From Apostichopus japonicus (lineage: Eukaryota; Echinodermata; Holothuroidea; Aspidochirotida; Stichopodidae): a stretch of DNA of 64,000 nt. The stretch is taken from contig NC_092579.1 of NCBI RefSeq assembly GCF_037975245.1, positions 15,634,178 to 15,698,177 of the forward strand, in the 5' to 3' direction. Both the position numbers and the translations under genes were made by a program. Positions 23,672-35,000 of this stretch are shown here, in pieces. Numbering within the stretch: the first letter of the stretch is position 1; the number at the start of each line of letters is the position of its first letter. Below the pieces are notes generated by a model. It saw only the letters and a program-made list of their open reading frames with translations. It was not told the DNA's origin and did no database searches.

Positions 23672-25117
23672 GGTTGTTGCTGTGATTTTGACCGTGTATA
23701 GTATAATCCAGTTGCATAGCATAGGTGTGAATAGGCTAATATTAAAATATAAAAAATACGTATTATAAATTAATAATACTTTGTATAGGATCATATAGCG
23801 TAGCAGGCCTCATTTATCGGTACAGTGGTTTCCTTAACCAATACGATGAAAACTTAGATATGATAATGCTTTCATATTGTGATGCATTGTTGACAGCAAC
23901 CAAACCATGAAACCGCGTGAATAAATTTAAAAAATATATATATAAACTACTGATTGAAAAGCAAACACAACGAATTCAAAGTCCCGTGTTTCTTTGGTGA
24001 TTCCAGATATAACACACAAAAACAGGGGTTTGTTTCTGTTCTTCACTTGGTTTCGAAACAACTTTGTACGTCATAGCTGCACTACGGTGATGTCGAATGG
24101 GGTGCCTTTGCCTACCTCAGTATTTGAGAAAGTGGTCAGATGTTGGGGTATACACTCTCGTCCGTCGGATGGGGACGTTTAATGGCGGTCACGGGAGCAG
24201 GAATGGGAGCGAATTCACACCCCTGCCTCGTTATCCTCTGAACACTTAATCGAAAAGAGAAGGCTTGAAATAAGCCGGTGTTCATCCACGATCTAACACG
24301 GATAGCCTGGTGCCAAATAAGCTACTGTAAGGCTTCCTGATCTTTGGGTCTCTAAATTAAACTACACCATTCGTCCTTGATTTTTTAATTTTTAATATAT
24401 CGTAAACATGTTTTTGGCGGAAGTAAAAGTGTTGTTTTCCTATAGAGATGTATGTTGCATCTGACAAACAGATCTGATGGTATTTGCGTTAGATTACGTA
24501 ATCAAGCCAAAAGGCTTAACACACCACTCATTGTATAATATTTCATTTAGTGGGGGAGGTGGAGGGGGCAAAGCATAAATTTAGAAAGGGGATGTCCCCC
24601 CCCCCTCGTTGTTCCCCCTATTCTTTACCAAAATTGCCCCTTTTTATAAACATTAGCTCCCCTGTTTGCTGATGAAAAGTATCCCTGTTCCCGTTTTTGT
24701 AATAAGTGTAATGCTGTTATGAAACAATTGAACAAAATGGTAATTCAAATGTGTAATTTTGTTTATTGCCCCTCAAATCAAAGTTACATGTCCCGTGCAC
24801 CTCCTCCTTAGCCCCGTGCACCATTCCAGATTTAACCATCTTCCGTCGCCTCTACATTCAACCATCTAAATTTTATCTACGACTTCTCTATACTTTCTTA
24901 CTTTCGATCCCTAATCATTTGCTACTTATAAACTCTTTTGAATTTATACTGGAATAAATAAAAAAAAACTAGTAACAGCTTGATGTCCTTTGTTATGCAC
25001 TCTGTTACCTTAATATTTAAGAGCAGCCATCTGTAAGAGAGAATTAGTTCCTTGAGAATTGGGCAGATCACACAACTCTATATACAGTGCCAACGACCGT
25101 ACAGCATCTACACTAAC

Positions 25118-25300
25118 CAGGGGCGGACCCAGGGGGGGGGGGCCCGGGGGCCCGGGCCCCCCCTTTTTGAAAATCCTGATTTTTTTTTTTACCGCGTTCG
25201 AGGGAAAGGGCCCCATGCGTGATCAGTGGCGTAGCTACGGGGGGCCTGGGGGGCCGAGGCCCCCCATGAAATAGGCTGGCCCCCCACTGGGAATGGGGTA
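25118..25300 (+). mobile_element. Two adjacent hAT-like G/C-run element ends
   Basis: CAGGGGCGGACCCAGGG at 25118 and CAGTGGCGTAGCTACGGGG at about 25224, each followed by a G-run/C-run hairpin. CAG.GGCG starts are typical of many hAT-family inverted ends. Matching outward ends (ccgcccctg, acgccactg) occur at about 26664 and 27751, so the elements are probably nested. Confidence 0.55.
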
Positions 25301-25647
25301 AAAAAAAATGTTGTAAAAAAATAAAAATAAGTGCGATTCACTTATATTTTTTGTTCAATAATTTGGGAAATAGAGTTACACAATTATCTCGTCTGCATCT
25401 GGCAGAATAAGAAAATACAATATTTGTAGTAATCATAAGAATGGTCACACAGCATGGCATGGCAATGGTCGATGCGACGATTGCGACCATATACCACGAA
25501 CCTTGTTGTGCTGCGCGATATCGATATCTGCTGAAAATATGTTCAGTGCTTCCACCTAGCGCAACAATCTATCAAAAGATTGGCTCCGTTTGTACTGAGC
25601 CGAGGTATCAGGTTTTCATATATTGCCTCGAGTCAAATGAATATATG

Positions 25648-26027
25648 CAGGCGCGGATCCAGGGGGGGGGGGTCCAGGGGGTCCGGACCCCCTGCTCTTG
25701 GCCAAAAAAAAAAGAGAGAAAAAAAAAGAGAGAAAAAAATAATTAAATTAAACGCCAATTTTAAACATGTAGGACGTCAGAAAAGCGGTTATACTCACAA
25801 GTCAGCCAGGTGTGTCTTTTCCGTCAAATGAACTATAGTGTGCACGCGTGCTACACGTGCCAAAAATGCCTAACGATCTCAATTTTCAGACCGAAAAGTT
25901 TCAAACTTGAGGTGGTGTTCGAATTTTTTTGGGCGGTGAGGTTACAGAGCGGTAGGCTGCTAGGATGCGCTAACGAATTTTTCATGAGCAAACCCCTCAC
26001 CCTTCCAGAATCCTGGATCCGGCCCTG
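25648..26027. mobile_element. Non-autonomous hAT-like element, about 380 bp
   Basis: Ends are CAGGCGCGGATCCAGG and, reversed, CAGGGCCGGATCCAGG, a 16-bp inverted repeat with two mismatches. No clear 8-bp target duplication remains. The interior is non-coding. Confidence 0.6.
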
Positions 26028-26106
26028 CATCAAACAGTGGTGACGGAACGGGAGGGGATTGGGGGCTAAAGGCATTATGATTTTTGTATCATCTCAACTC
26101 ATCTGA

Positions 26107-26363
26107 TATGTATGTATGTATGTATGTATGTATATGTGATCTTCCCGCAAGCAGGAACTCGCGAAAGAAGCCATGGAGGCTTATAGACTCGCAAGCTGAC
26201 CGAAGCCAATCTCTCGGCACACATCCATTTAACGTCCATGTCGGGAAGTTGTTATTGAACAACACCCTTGCCAGACGACACACCTTGCTGTCGGCGGGGA
26301 ATCGAACCGGGGATCTCATGACTGGGAGACGCCGGCGTTAACCACTAGGCTATACACTCCGCC
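26107..26363 (-). mobile_element. tRNA-derived SINE, copy 3 (diverged)
   Basis: On the minus strand it starts ggagtgtatagcctagtggt and has the B-box-like cggttcgattcc. It shares the gacatggacgtta and gagttcctgcttgcggga blocks and ends in (ATAC)n. It differs from copies 1 and 2 in the middle. Confidence 0.82.
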
Positions 26364-26413
26364 GTAATGTAATATGTAATATGTAATATGTAATATGTAA
26401 TAATATGTAATAC
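26362..26413. repeat. (taatatg)n tract
   Basis: Seven-base unit gtaatat repeated about seven times, directly after the SINE head. Confidence 0.9.
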
Positions 26414-26889
26414 CATATTTCATAGATTGTTTTTTTCTCATCAATTGAGAAATTGCAGACATGAGATCCATATTTTCAGGCTAGGTACATGCTGCTTAGA
26501 ATACTCGGAAAGTGCCGTTTCCGGCCATCTGGGGGTTTGTAAAGCCACAAATTTTCTTGTACGCTCCGCGCCAACCAATGATGGCGCTCCGCTTAGATAG
26601 TCTTACGTTCAGGCGCGGCTGGACCAGTCAGACCCCCCTGTCACAAATCCTGCATCCGCCCCTGATATGTCATTGAATATTCCACAAAACAACTTTTTTA
26701 TGCCCACGAAACTGTCGAAACATGATTTTCACTACTGGTAGAGATATAAAATATTGGGAATTCTGAATTTCCTGCAAACATGTGCCTGTTCAATACTCAC
26801 TACTGTATCGCCTTAAAAAATGATGAGTGGAAATAGTTTCTCCAGGCCCGTATCGTATCGTGGGTATCGAGTGCGTCTGATATACGAAC

Positions 26890-26915
26890 GTACGTAGTAC
26901 GTACGTACGTACGTC
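26890..26915. repeat. (gtac)n tract
   Basis: Self-complementary cgtacgtagtacgtacgtac run. Confidence 0.85.
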
Positions 26916-26942
26916 TATGATGATATGCACTGTACTGTACTG

Positions 26943-27163
26943 ATAAAAACATAGGTGAATTTCACTCCATGGGAGTGATCACTGAGCACATTCCGGTATA
27001 AGAGTGAATTTCCACTCCATTGGAGTAAATCTTAACTCCTAATAGAGTTATATTCACTCATATTAGGAGTGAGGGTTAACTCCAATAGAGTTAAATTTCA
27101 CTCTTAATTTGAAGTGCGCCGAGTGATCACTCCAATGGAATGAAATCCACTCATTTGTTTTTA
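26943..27163. mobile_element. Small foldback MITE
   Basis: Left end aaaaacataggtgaatttca and right end (reversed) aaaaacaaatgagtggattt, both followed by a Ca/gTTCC..GGAGTGATCACT block. The interior contains more palindromes (aactccaatagagtt, actcctaatagagt), so the whole ~220 bp can fold back on itself. Confidence 0.75.
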
Positions 27164-27654
27164 GAGTGTTGCTAGATATATGAAGAAGAAATTTACATAC
27201 CAATACATGTTATCGGTCATCGATTGGCACAAAAAGCCAGATTCTGATGACAGCTGCCTCAAGAAACCCCCAAAAATGGCCTAATTAGCACCGAGCCACC
27301 AATGTGGACCATTACCGAGACATTGATGCGTGTTAGTCTTCCATCCCCTTCCTCTAATGCTATTTAAGTCCACATGTGGGCATATCCTGCAAACCTACCG
27401 GTCGCCCACAGGGGTTTGAGTTGGGAGAAAGGCCTTGACACCTTGAAACGACAAATGATGCCAACTTCCCTCAAGTTAAAAGTCTGGCTGAGTTGGCAAG
27501 GTCAGTCAGCATGAAAGAGAAAAAACTTTTTTTGCATTTCTGTCACCAAAGTTGCACATCTTTTTGGTTGCTATTTTGCCTCACAGGTGCCATCTCCTGC
27601 GATCTGGGGGGTGCTGAAATCTCAAATTTTCTCTGTACGCTCCGCGCCAACCAA

Positions 27655-28650
27655 GGTGGCGCTCCGCTTAGATAGTAACCTACGGCCCCCCCACAAGAAA
27701 GAACAGCCCCACATGCCCCCCCCCCACTCAAAAAATCCTAGCTACGCCACTGTGCGTGTAATTTTTTGTAAAATAAATTTGCAAAAAGAGAACACCATCA
27801 TTCTGATAAAGTGGTAAGGTGAGAGGGGCACTCTGACTGCATCAATAGTCTCCATCTAGAAGGGGGCATCCAAGATGAAATGGCCTGGAGTAGCCTGGTA
27901 AAAAGTAGTTTGCATCACCACCTACTCCCCAAAGACGTAAATCCCAGCTCATTGCTCGAAATTGCAAATATATGCACGGCAAACCATGAATACATGATTT
28001 ATTGGAAATAAATTTTACTCCAAACTTTCACGAAAAGTAGCACCAGATTGCACCGAGGACCTCCATATTTTGTGAAATGTTCCAAAAGGGAGGGGGGCAC
28101 CCACTCCCCTTAGACCCCTCCCCCAGGACGACGATTAGGCATTTCCCATCTGGGCCCCCCTTCGGCGAAATCCTGGATCCGCCACTGCTAACAAGTCAAG
28201 TGCGCAGCCTGTGACGGGGAACAAGGGGGTGGGGTGGGGGAGGGAAGGCTGGAAGTGTTCACGATTCGCATGATGGGCTTTATTGTAGCCAGTGGCGTAG
28301 GAAGGTACTTTTGAGTGGGGGGCTGAAGACTGATGGCCGGCCTGGGGGAGGGGTTTAAGGGGAGGGGGTGTCCCCCTCCCCTTTGGATTTTTTTTTGCAT
28401 TTCCAGGTGGCCTCAGATGCAATTTGGTGCAATATAGCACACTTCAACACCCACTCCATTTTGTAAATAATTTTGCATTTTCACCTGGCCTTAGATGCAA
28501 TTTGGTGCTCCAAATGAGCTTTTTTTCTCATTTGGAAATGAAAAAGGGGTTTTCTGACTTGCGAAGCGGGGGGAGGGGCGGAATGATACTTCCGCCCCTC
28601 CATATTTTTCACTGGGGGGGCTGGCACCCCCAGCCCCCCGGTTCCTACGC
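27655..28650. mobile_element. Cluster of G/C-run hAT-like fragments
   Basis: Ends such as agctacgccactg (about 27740), ggatccgccactgc (about 28175), agtggcgtaggaagg (about 28291) and ttcctacgccc (about 28642), each beside long G or C runs. Short frames translated here are Gly/Pro-rich artefacts. Confidence 0.5.
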
Positions 28651-30750
28651 CCTTGATTGTAGCCCTGCAGTCATCAAAGCTGACTCTCTCGTAGGGTGGG
28701 AGGGGTACTCGCTGACCCAGGAATAAACTTTAACCGTGATTTAGACGTCAAAATGTGCATTCTGAGGTATATTTAAACCACAACTTAGGCATTATAATTA
28801 GGTCTTACATGCAAGGTTGTGCTATTAAAAAAATCTTTATCTACTCCATGGATTGGGTTACACCCGTGTGTAAAACCATTTATTTGAGATCAACTTAACT
28901 GATATAGATTTTGGGACCAACTTGTGATTTTCAACTCCTCTTGTTAAAAAACACACCATGTGTTATGCATAATGTAAACCAGAGCACCAAAACTGATTGG
29001 GGAATTATATATAAGTAGATGATGAAAGGGCAAAGAAATTATATGTATTCATGAAATCTTAAATTTCATCTAATATATAATACGTTGCTGAAATAGAAAT
29101 TTAGTATCATTCAAACAAATTTTGTGTAATTTCCAATTAACTTTATCAAAATTCCTGTTGTTTTCTTTTCTCGATTCTGAGTGAATTTGAATACAGAAAT
29201 GCTACTATGCATTTTATACTCAATTCATCCGTATTCCGCAAAATTTGTGGTTTTCTTCTTTTTCATAATATTTTGCATTAGGCTTTTTTTAGGACAAGAA
29301 TGTTTCTTCTGAAAGTAATTCTTGTTTAACATTTTCATTTCACAAGTTTCATAATATTTTATAATATTCACTGAAGACTTTACAAGTGCATGAATTCTAC
29401 TGCTGCAATTACTACAAAAAAAAAACAAAAAAAAAGCCTTGGGGGATATCACATATCTAGCATTTAAGTCCTCAAGCTTACTTAGTGCAATAAGCCGTAA
29501 GAATAGAGAAAATAAATGTGTAGTTGTAAAGAAGTATGAACTTGAAGAGTCTTAAGGTTTCTTTTTTTTTTTTTTTAAGATTAGAATTAAACCCAGTCAC
29601 CTCAGGAGTTCAAGGACTATAGAGATATTGAGGTCTCTGGTTTGACGATGATCAACATAGTCCTAAAATATGCTAGGAAGACAAATAATGGTCACCCAAA
29701 CCATGATTTTTTTTTTTAATTTCACTCTCAAAGCATCTGCATACCTTGGAAGTCTCTTTTAATAATTAACATCAATGATCAATGCGTGGGATCAGAATGT
29801 CGACCCAAATTTTACTCGAGAACTTTATATACTTTTTGAGTAAGTTACAAAATCTGTATTGCATCTGAAGACATCTGAAGACATTTTACAAGCTGTCTTT
29901 GAATTGAAAACACTGTCCAGTTATGAACAAATCTAAGAGGGATTTGAAGATGTTGAGATCGTGTCCATCATTTACACTAACCAACCTCATATTAAAATAC
30001 TTTATGAGACAAAGATATACATCATGGAAGGGATGTCAAAATCACAACAAAACTATAAATATGTCAATCATTTAAGTTTCAGAAATATCTGTTTAAACTT
30101 TGTTTGCTATACATTTCTCAAAATTACAGTACATGAAGAGTTATGACTGTCCTTTCACATATAACCATACAGCTTTTCTCAAAGAAGATAACGTGACCAT
30201 TATTGGAGTTTCTAGCATATTTTGGGCAATTTTTGATGGGTCTACAAAAGCTCTCACAAAAAGCTTTAAAGTTAAACCAAAAGGCAAGGATTTTTTGAGA
30301 TAGAATTATTTATTCTCATAATTTGCTCCAGACACTTTAAGGGGGGGGGGAGGGAGGGGTAGAATGAAAAGGAGGGTGGTAGACTAGAATGGACCGCATG
30401 TATGCGATGGAGTATGCAGTGCTAAAAGATTACCATGTGCGCTTATATACTGTACACCATAGAGTAACAGTGCCCTTGTTGTAAAGAGACAACAAAGTGA
30501 GGAGCAAAGAAGTAAATATGTCAAGTTGAATTTTTAATGATAATCCTTTTAAATGCATTAAACATTCATTTATTACAATTTGAAATGATGAATAAAAATT
30601 TTAAAACTATTTCAATTTTGTGGACATATACAAAAATTCAAATTTCTTATTAATTCAAGTCATTCAAGATATCGTTTTGCCATTTCTCTTCCTTTATTCA
30701 ATTTTACTTACAACAAACTAACATATCCTGATACTGTATGTACTGCTCCA

Positions 30751-31329
30751 TTAAAGGATTGGTTCAGTTGTCATACATGGTTATGTTATTATGAAAGAGG
30801 ACAATAAAACAAACACAATGGTGAAAAAACTGTTCAAATATCTTTTTCGGTTAAAGAGATATTCAAGTGTAAAGTTTTATCAGATTGTGTAGAAACTGCT
30901 GAAATCTGACTAGCTGTGATGTCACATCCTCACATTCCTGAAAAGTCTTTGTTTTTTTCTCTAAATATTTTGTGAGATTTCATGACTTTCAACCAAAAGA
31001 TATGTCAGGAGATCTCATATTTGTCAAAGGAAGTATTTGAGATAAAACATCTGAAGAATTTTTGATTATATTATTTTCAAATGTGTTAAAAAATGTAAAT
31101 AATTTTTAAAGAAATATATACACAAATGTTAAGGAAGTGAGGATGTGACGTCACACCCTCACAGTTAGTCTTTCTACACCAGTCGTTTTCAAAGAAATTT
31201 TGATATCTTCAAAGTGTCATATCTCCTTAACAGAGCATGCTATCATAGTAGTTTCTTCACTAATCTTTTTGTGTTTTTGTGCTCTTTCATACAAAATAGA
31301 CATGTCAAACACCTGAACCAATCCTTTAA
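30751..31329. mobile_element. Palindromic MITE with TTAA ends
   Basis: TTAA on both sides. Ends TTAAAGGATTGGTTCAG occur in inverted orientation and the complementarity runs inward for more than 100 bases (tatgaaagag..aca, agatat). A central gatgtgacgtcacaccctca/gatgtcacatcctca pair extends it, so nearly all 579 bp forms one imperfect hairpin. No protein is encoded. Confidence 0.85.
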
Positions 31330-31956
31330 GATTTGTCTTGGTGTTTGTTAGACTTCATGAACCAGCTCTCCAAATATAGAAAAAAAAAATAAACAAATTA
31401 TGTTTCCCAAATGGCAGACAAAAAGTTTCTGTGTACTCTGCTATCTTCTTTTAATAAAAATACTCAAATATACCTTAAGAGTAAATGCAAAATTCCACCA
31501 CTCATCAACTCCTCTCACTCCCTTCCCTCTGACTCCCCTCTGCCCCTGCCCCCTGCCATCAGTAATGAATTTGTGGGTTTCTTTGTTTGAACTCATAACC
31601 TCTATAAATTCAAGTGGTTATTATGGCACTTATATGGTTCCTTCTATCAAATGCAGACCAGCTGTGACAAAACTAAAGAGGAATAACAATAAATTAAGTC
31701 GGTAAAAAAAAAATTCTGATTCCATGCTTTAGTTACAAATGTATTACATAAATGACATTAAATATATTACAACACAGTGATTGCAAATGACATGAATGTA
31801 AAATTAGATTTACTGGCTTTCTCTCTGATAAATAACAAAATAGTTGCAAATAAAATAAGATTTACCACTTAAATTAATTGCCAGTGAGGTTAAATTTTTA
31901 ATTGAGTTTACATTTGGGTTTTCTTTCTGTCAAAGACAAAGAAGCCCCATTAGAGC

Positions 31957-32047
31957 TTAACGAACAATTGAGTGAAGGCAAGATAATTTTTCGGCATCAG
32001 AGGCGGTATTCATCCAACCAACCAAGGTCGACCTTCCAATTTGTTTT
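31957..32047 (-). CDS. Ankyrin gene, putative terminal exon
   Basis: Acceptor tctcttgcag at 32048 opens a frame of 29 codons to TAA at 31957, in phase with the 33639-33753 exon. No homology is recognised, so confidence is lower than for the ankyrin exons. Confidence 0.55.
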
Positions 32048-35000
32048 CTGCAAGAGACAAAGAAGAGAATATCTTTGGTGATTATCAAAGTTTCAAAAAA
32101 GAACCATCGTCAATGAATTAAATCAAAAATATTTCGTTATTAAGCAGATTAATTCAGAATTTGATTCCCAATATGACATGACAATATTCTGCATGTGTAT
32201 TGTTTTAAGATGTAACGAAAAATGACAAATCCAACCTGCTCTGTCTGTATTCTGTGCTTCTGTAACGTTCTATGTTCTGTTACTGTGTTCCACACCACAT
32301 AAATCTCTTTATTAGATTTATTAGAATTATGGCTCTGGCAGATGATGATGCAGTTACAACCAGGGCCTTAGCTACATGGTAAGGGGATTTTCAGACTTTC
32401 ACTCAAATGGCTAACATGTGATAACACCTGCATGTGTCTTTACTGGTTTCATTCTCCCCCCCCCCCTCTTTTCTTAGTCAAGGAGTAGAAAGCTGTAGAA
32501 ATCGTAGAGAATCGGGCAGTATTCATGTCTTTAATTCGTCGAGATCCAGATTTTGCTCAGGTTGAGAAAACTCAACATGTAGGGTTTTCCCCACTGGCCG
32601 TTTGGCAGTGTGTGGTGGCGGTTCACCACTAAAAGAAATGTAACCCACAGCAGGAAAATAATTTAGCATGTGACACAAAACAAGAAACCTGTCATAAACA
32701 GAATAGTCGTTGTGTGAGCTCGTCAGTGGCTGAGCGTGCGGGCATCAGTTGTAAGACTACGTACGGGTCTTCGCAAATACGTCAAAAAAATTAAACTAGG
32801 TCACCACGGTTGAGTTGAGTCGACTCAGGTGACATTCTATCAGGGCAGAGTCTGCGACTGGTTTTATCACCTCAATTCTGTTTAATAATGTAACTCTTCT
32901 CCTTCCATTTAAAATACTAACTGAAGGCACTTGTTGAATCGTTGTGAAACAAACAATAAACAATAGACAATAAATAAGCAAAGCACTGAGAGTACCTTCA
33001 CTTGTTGCTGACAATAATAAAGATGATACTAATTTAATATACATTATGAATATGATACTGTTACAGTATAGGTACAGTGAGACAGCTAGACTCCTTCAGA
33101 AAACTTAAATACCAGTCTAGGTTTACGATATATACCTAGAATATCTTCTCCCGAAGGGCACCATAAATTATTCAAATTTGTAAAAATTATGAGCCAGAGA
33201 GATGGCTTCATCTTGAGCAGTGTATTAATCGGCTTTATCTAAAAGCAGCTATACGTCGTTGGCGATACGGATGTTTTATAAGGTACCGTTTACTGCATTT
33301 ATGATTTATTTACCTCTTGCTGTTAAATTCTCATACATATCTGATAAAAGTTAGAAATGTCACCAAGCTTTAAGCCTAATCATTGGCAAATCATTGGCAA
33401 ACCAAAAAGGGGTAAGGGGTAGGGAGGGGACACTGCCATCTGATAATAAAGTACTGAATATTTAATGACATGCTAAAGTAGAAAATCTTAATAAAGACAG
33501 AATATTCATTTACACATACGTGCATATGCATCACATACATCCCAGTACTGTTATATATATATTCTACAGTAACTTCACATGCCTGCATACTCACTTTACT
33601 TTCAACCTAAATTCAAGTACTGTCATATTTAAAATTACCTTAGAAATGACATAACAACATCTTCAAGCTGTTGCAGTACAAGCCAATATTCTCTACATAT
33701 ATTCTCTTTTAAGAACCATAAACATTCATCAGTTTTTCTCGCAGCCTTCAAAGCTGGGGAAACTAGGTTGTTGAAATTACCGAGATTCGACGATAAGATG
33801 TATACTTTATTTCCTGTTAGAAATATTACTACGTTCACAAGTTACACAGGAAATGACAACCTTGCAGCTAATACCGCTCAAAACCAAGAAATATTTAAAG
33901 CAAAAAAATATGTTTATTGAATTTCATATAACCAAGCGACGAAAAATGTGTGGGGACTTTAAGAACCAAAACCGACAGACGTTCTTCTTGTGTTTTTAAT
34001 TATATTTCAAACTTCTTGAGAGCTACTGTACTGAAAATAAAGAACCAAACCAGCATATGAACCATTTGACAACAGCTTGAAATTGTCAGTAATGGACAAA
34101 CCAGAGCTTATTAATGTCGAGAGCGATATCAAGCGATTATAGTTTGGAATTATTTAGCAGCAAAAAAATTCTTCATCATAGAGTAGAATTCATCGTCATA
34201 GAAGGAGCATTAAAGGAAAAAGATGTTTGTCTGCCCTAGGATAATGACGATATGAAAATACTTTTAGAGCATTTCAGCTGGTTACCGAGAGTGAACTAGG
34301 AATTCAATTTAACAGCTCTTGCATGGGATAAATGCTTTGCAAAATGAGCAACTTGATATTAGAAACTGTGCAAAAGGTGTAACTAGTAGTTTTTATGTAC
34401 ACAAAACCATAAAAAAATTCTAACATTCTAAATTCAGAGCCATAAAAACTGCCATTTAACAAAATTTGAACACTAAAATATTCCCTGAGGCGAGGAGTAG
34501 AGACATGATTGGCTTCAGCAATGAAAACCTTAGATTGCTTTTAAAGTATGATACTAAACCTACATATGTGCTGGTATTAATTTAAGTGACTTTGATATTA
34601 GGTAAAGACAATTAAAGATAAACGAAAACTGGCTACATATTTCATTTTAGTATTAACGGGATGTCATTTTGTGCTCACATTTTGAAAATGTATTGGAAAG
34701 AGGGAAAGTTGTCAACAGAGCAAATGAGGTATACAAATTAATTATCAGAAAATAAAATAGTTTTAATGATTATTTAATTTTAACAGTTAAAAATTGAACT
34801 GAATTACCTCCCCATTCCCCCTCCCCCTTCTTGACAGACCTTATCAAATAAAATTCAGAAGATAATTGGTTGGAAGTGACTGCAGACTGTATAGAATAAT
34901 CAAAGCTTTCAATCTGGATAGGGTGGGATGGAGAATGAGAGCAAGGAATATGTGTGGGCAGAAATCGGTTTTGTAACTAACTCCCAATTGCCTACAGAAA

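Larger units (their letters stand above)
23672..30750. other. Repeat-rich intergenic region
   Basis: No host exon recognised. From 25.1 to 28.7 kb it is a cluster of G/C-run hAT-like elements, one SINE and one small foldback MITE. 28.7-30.75 kb is AT-rich with no recognised feature apart from a G-run at about 30340. Confidence 0.6.

Noticed and set aside
25010-28726. Several Gly/Pro-rich frames of 60-101 residues
   Set aside because: They translate G-runs and C-runs of hAT-like repeats.
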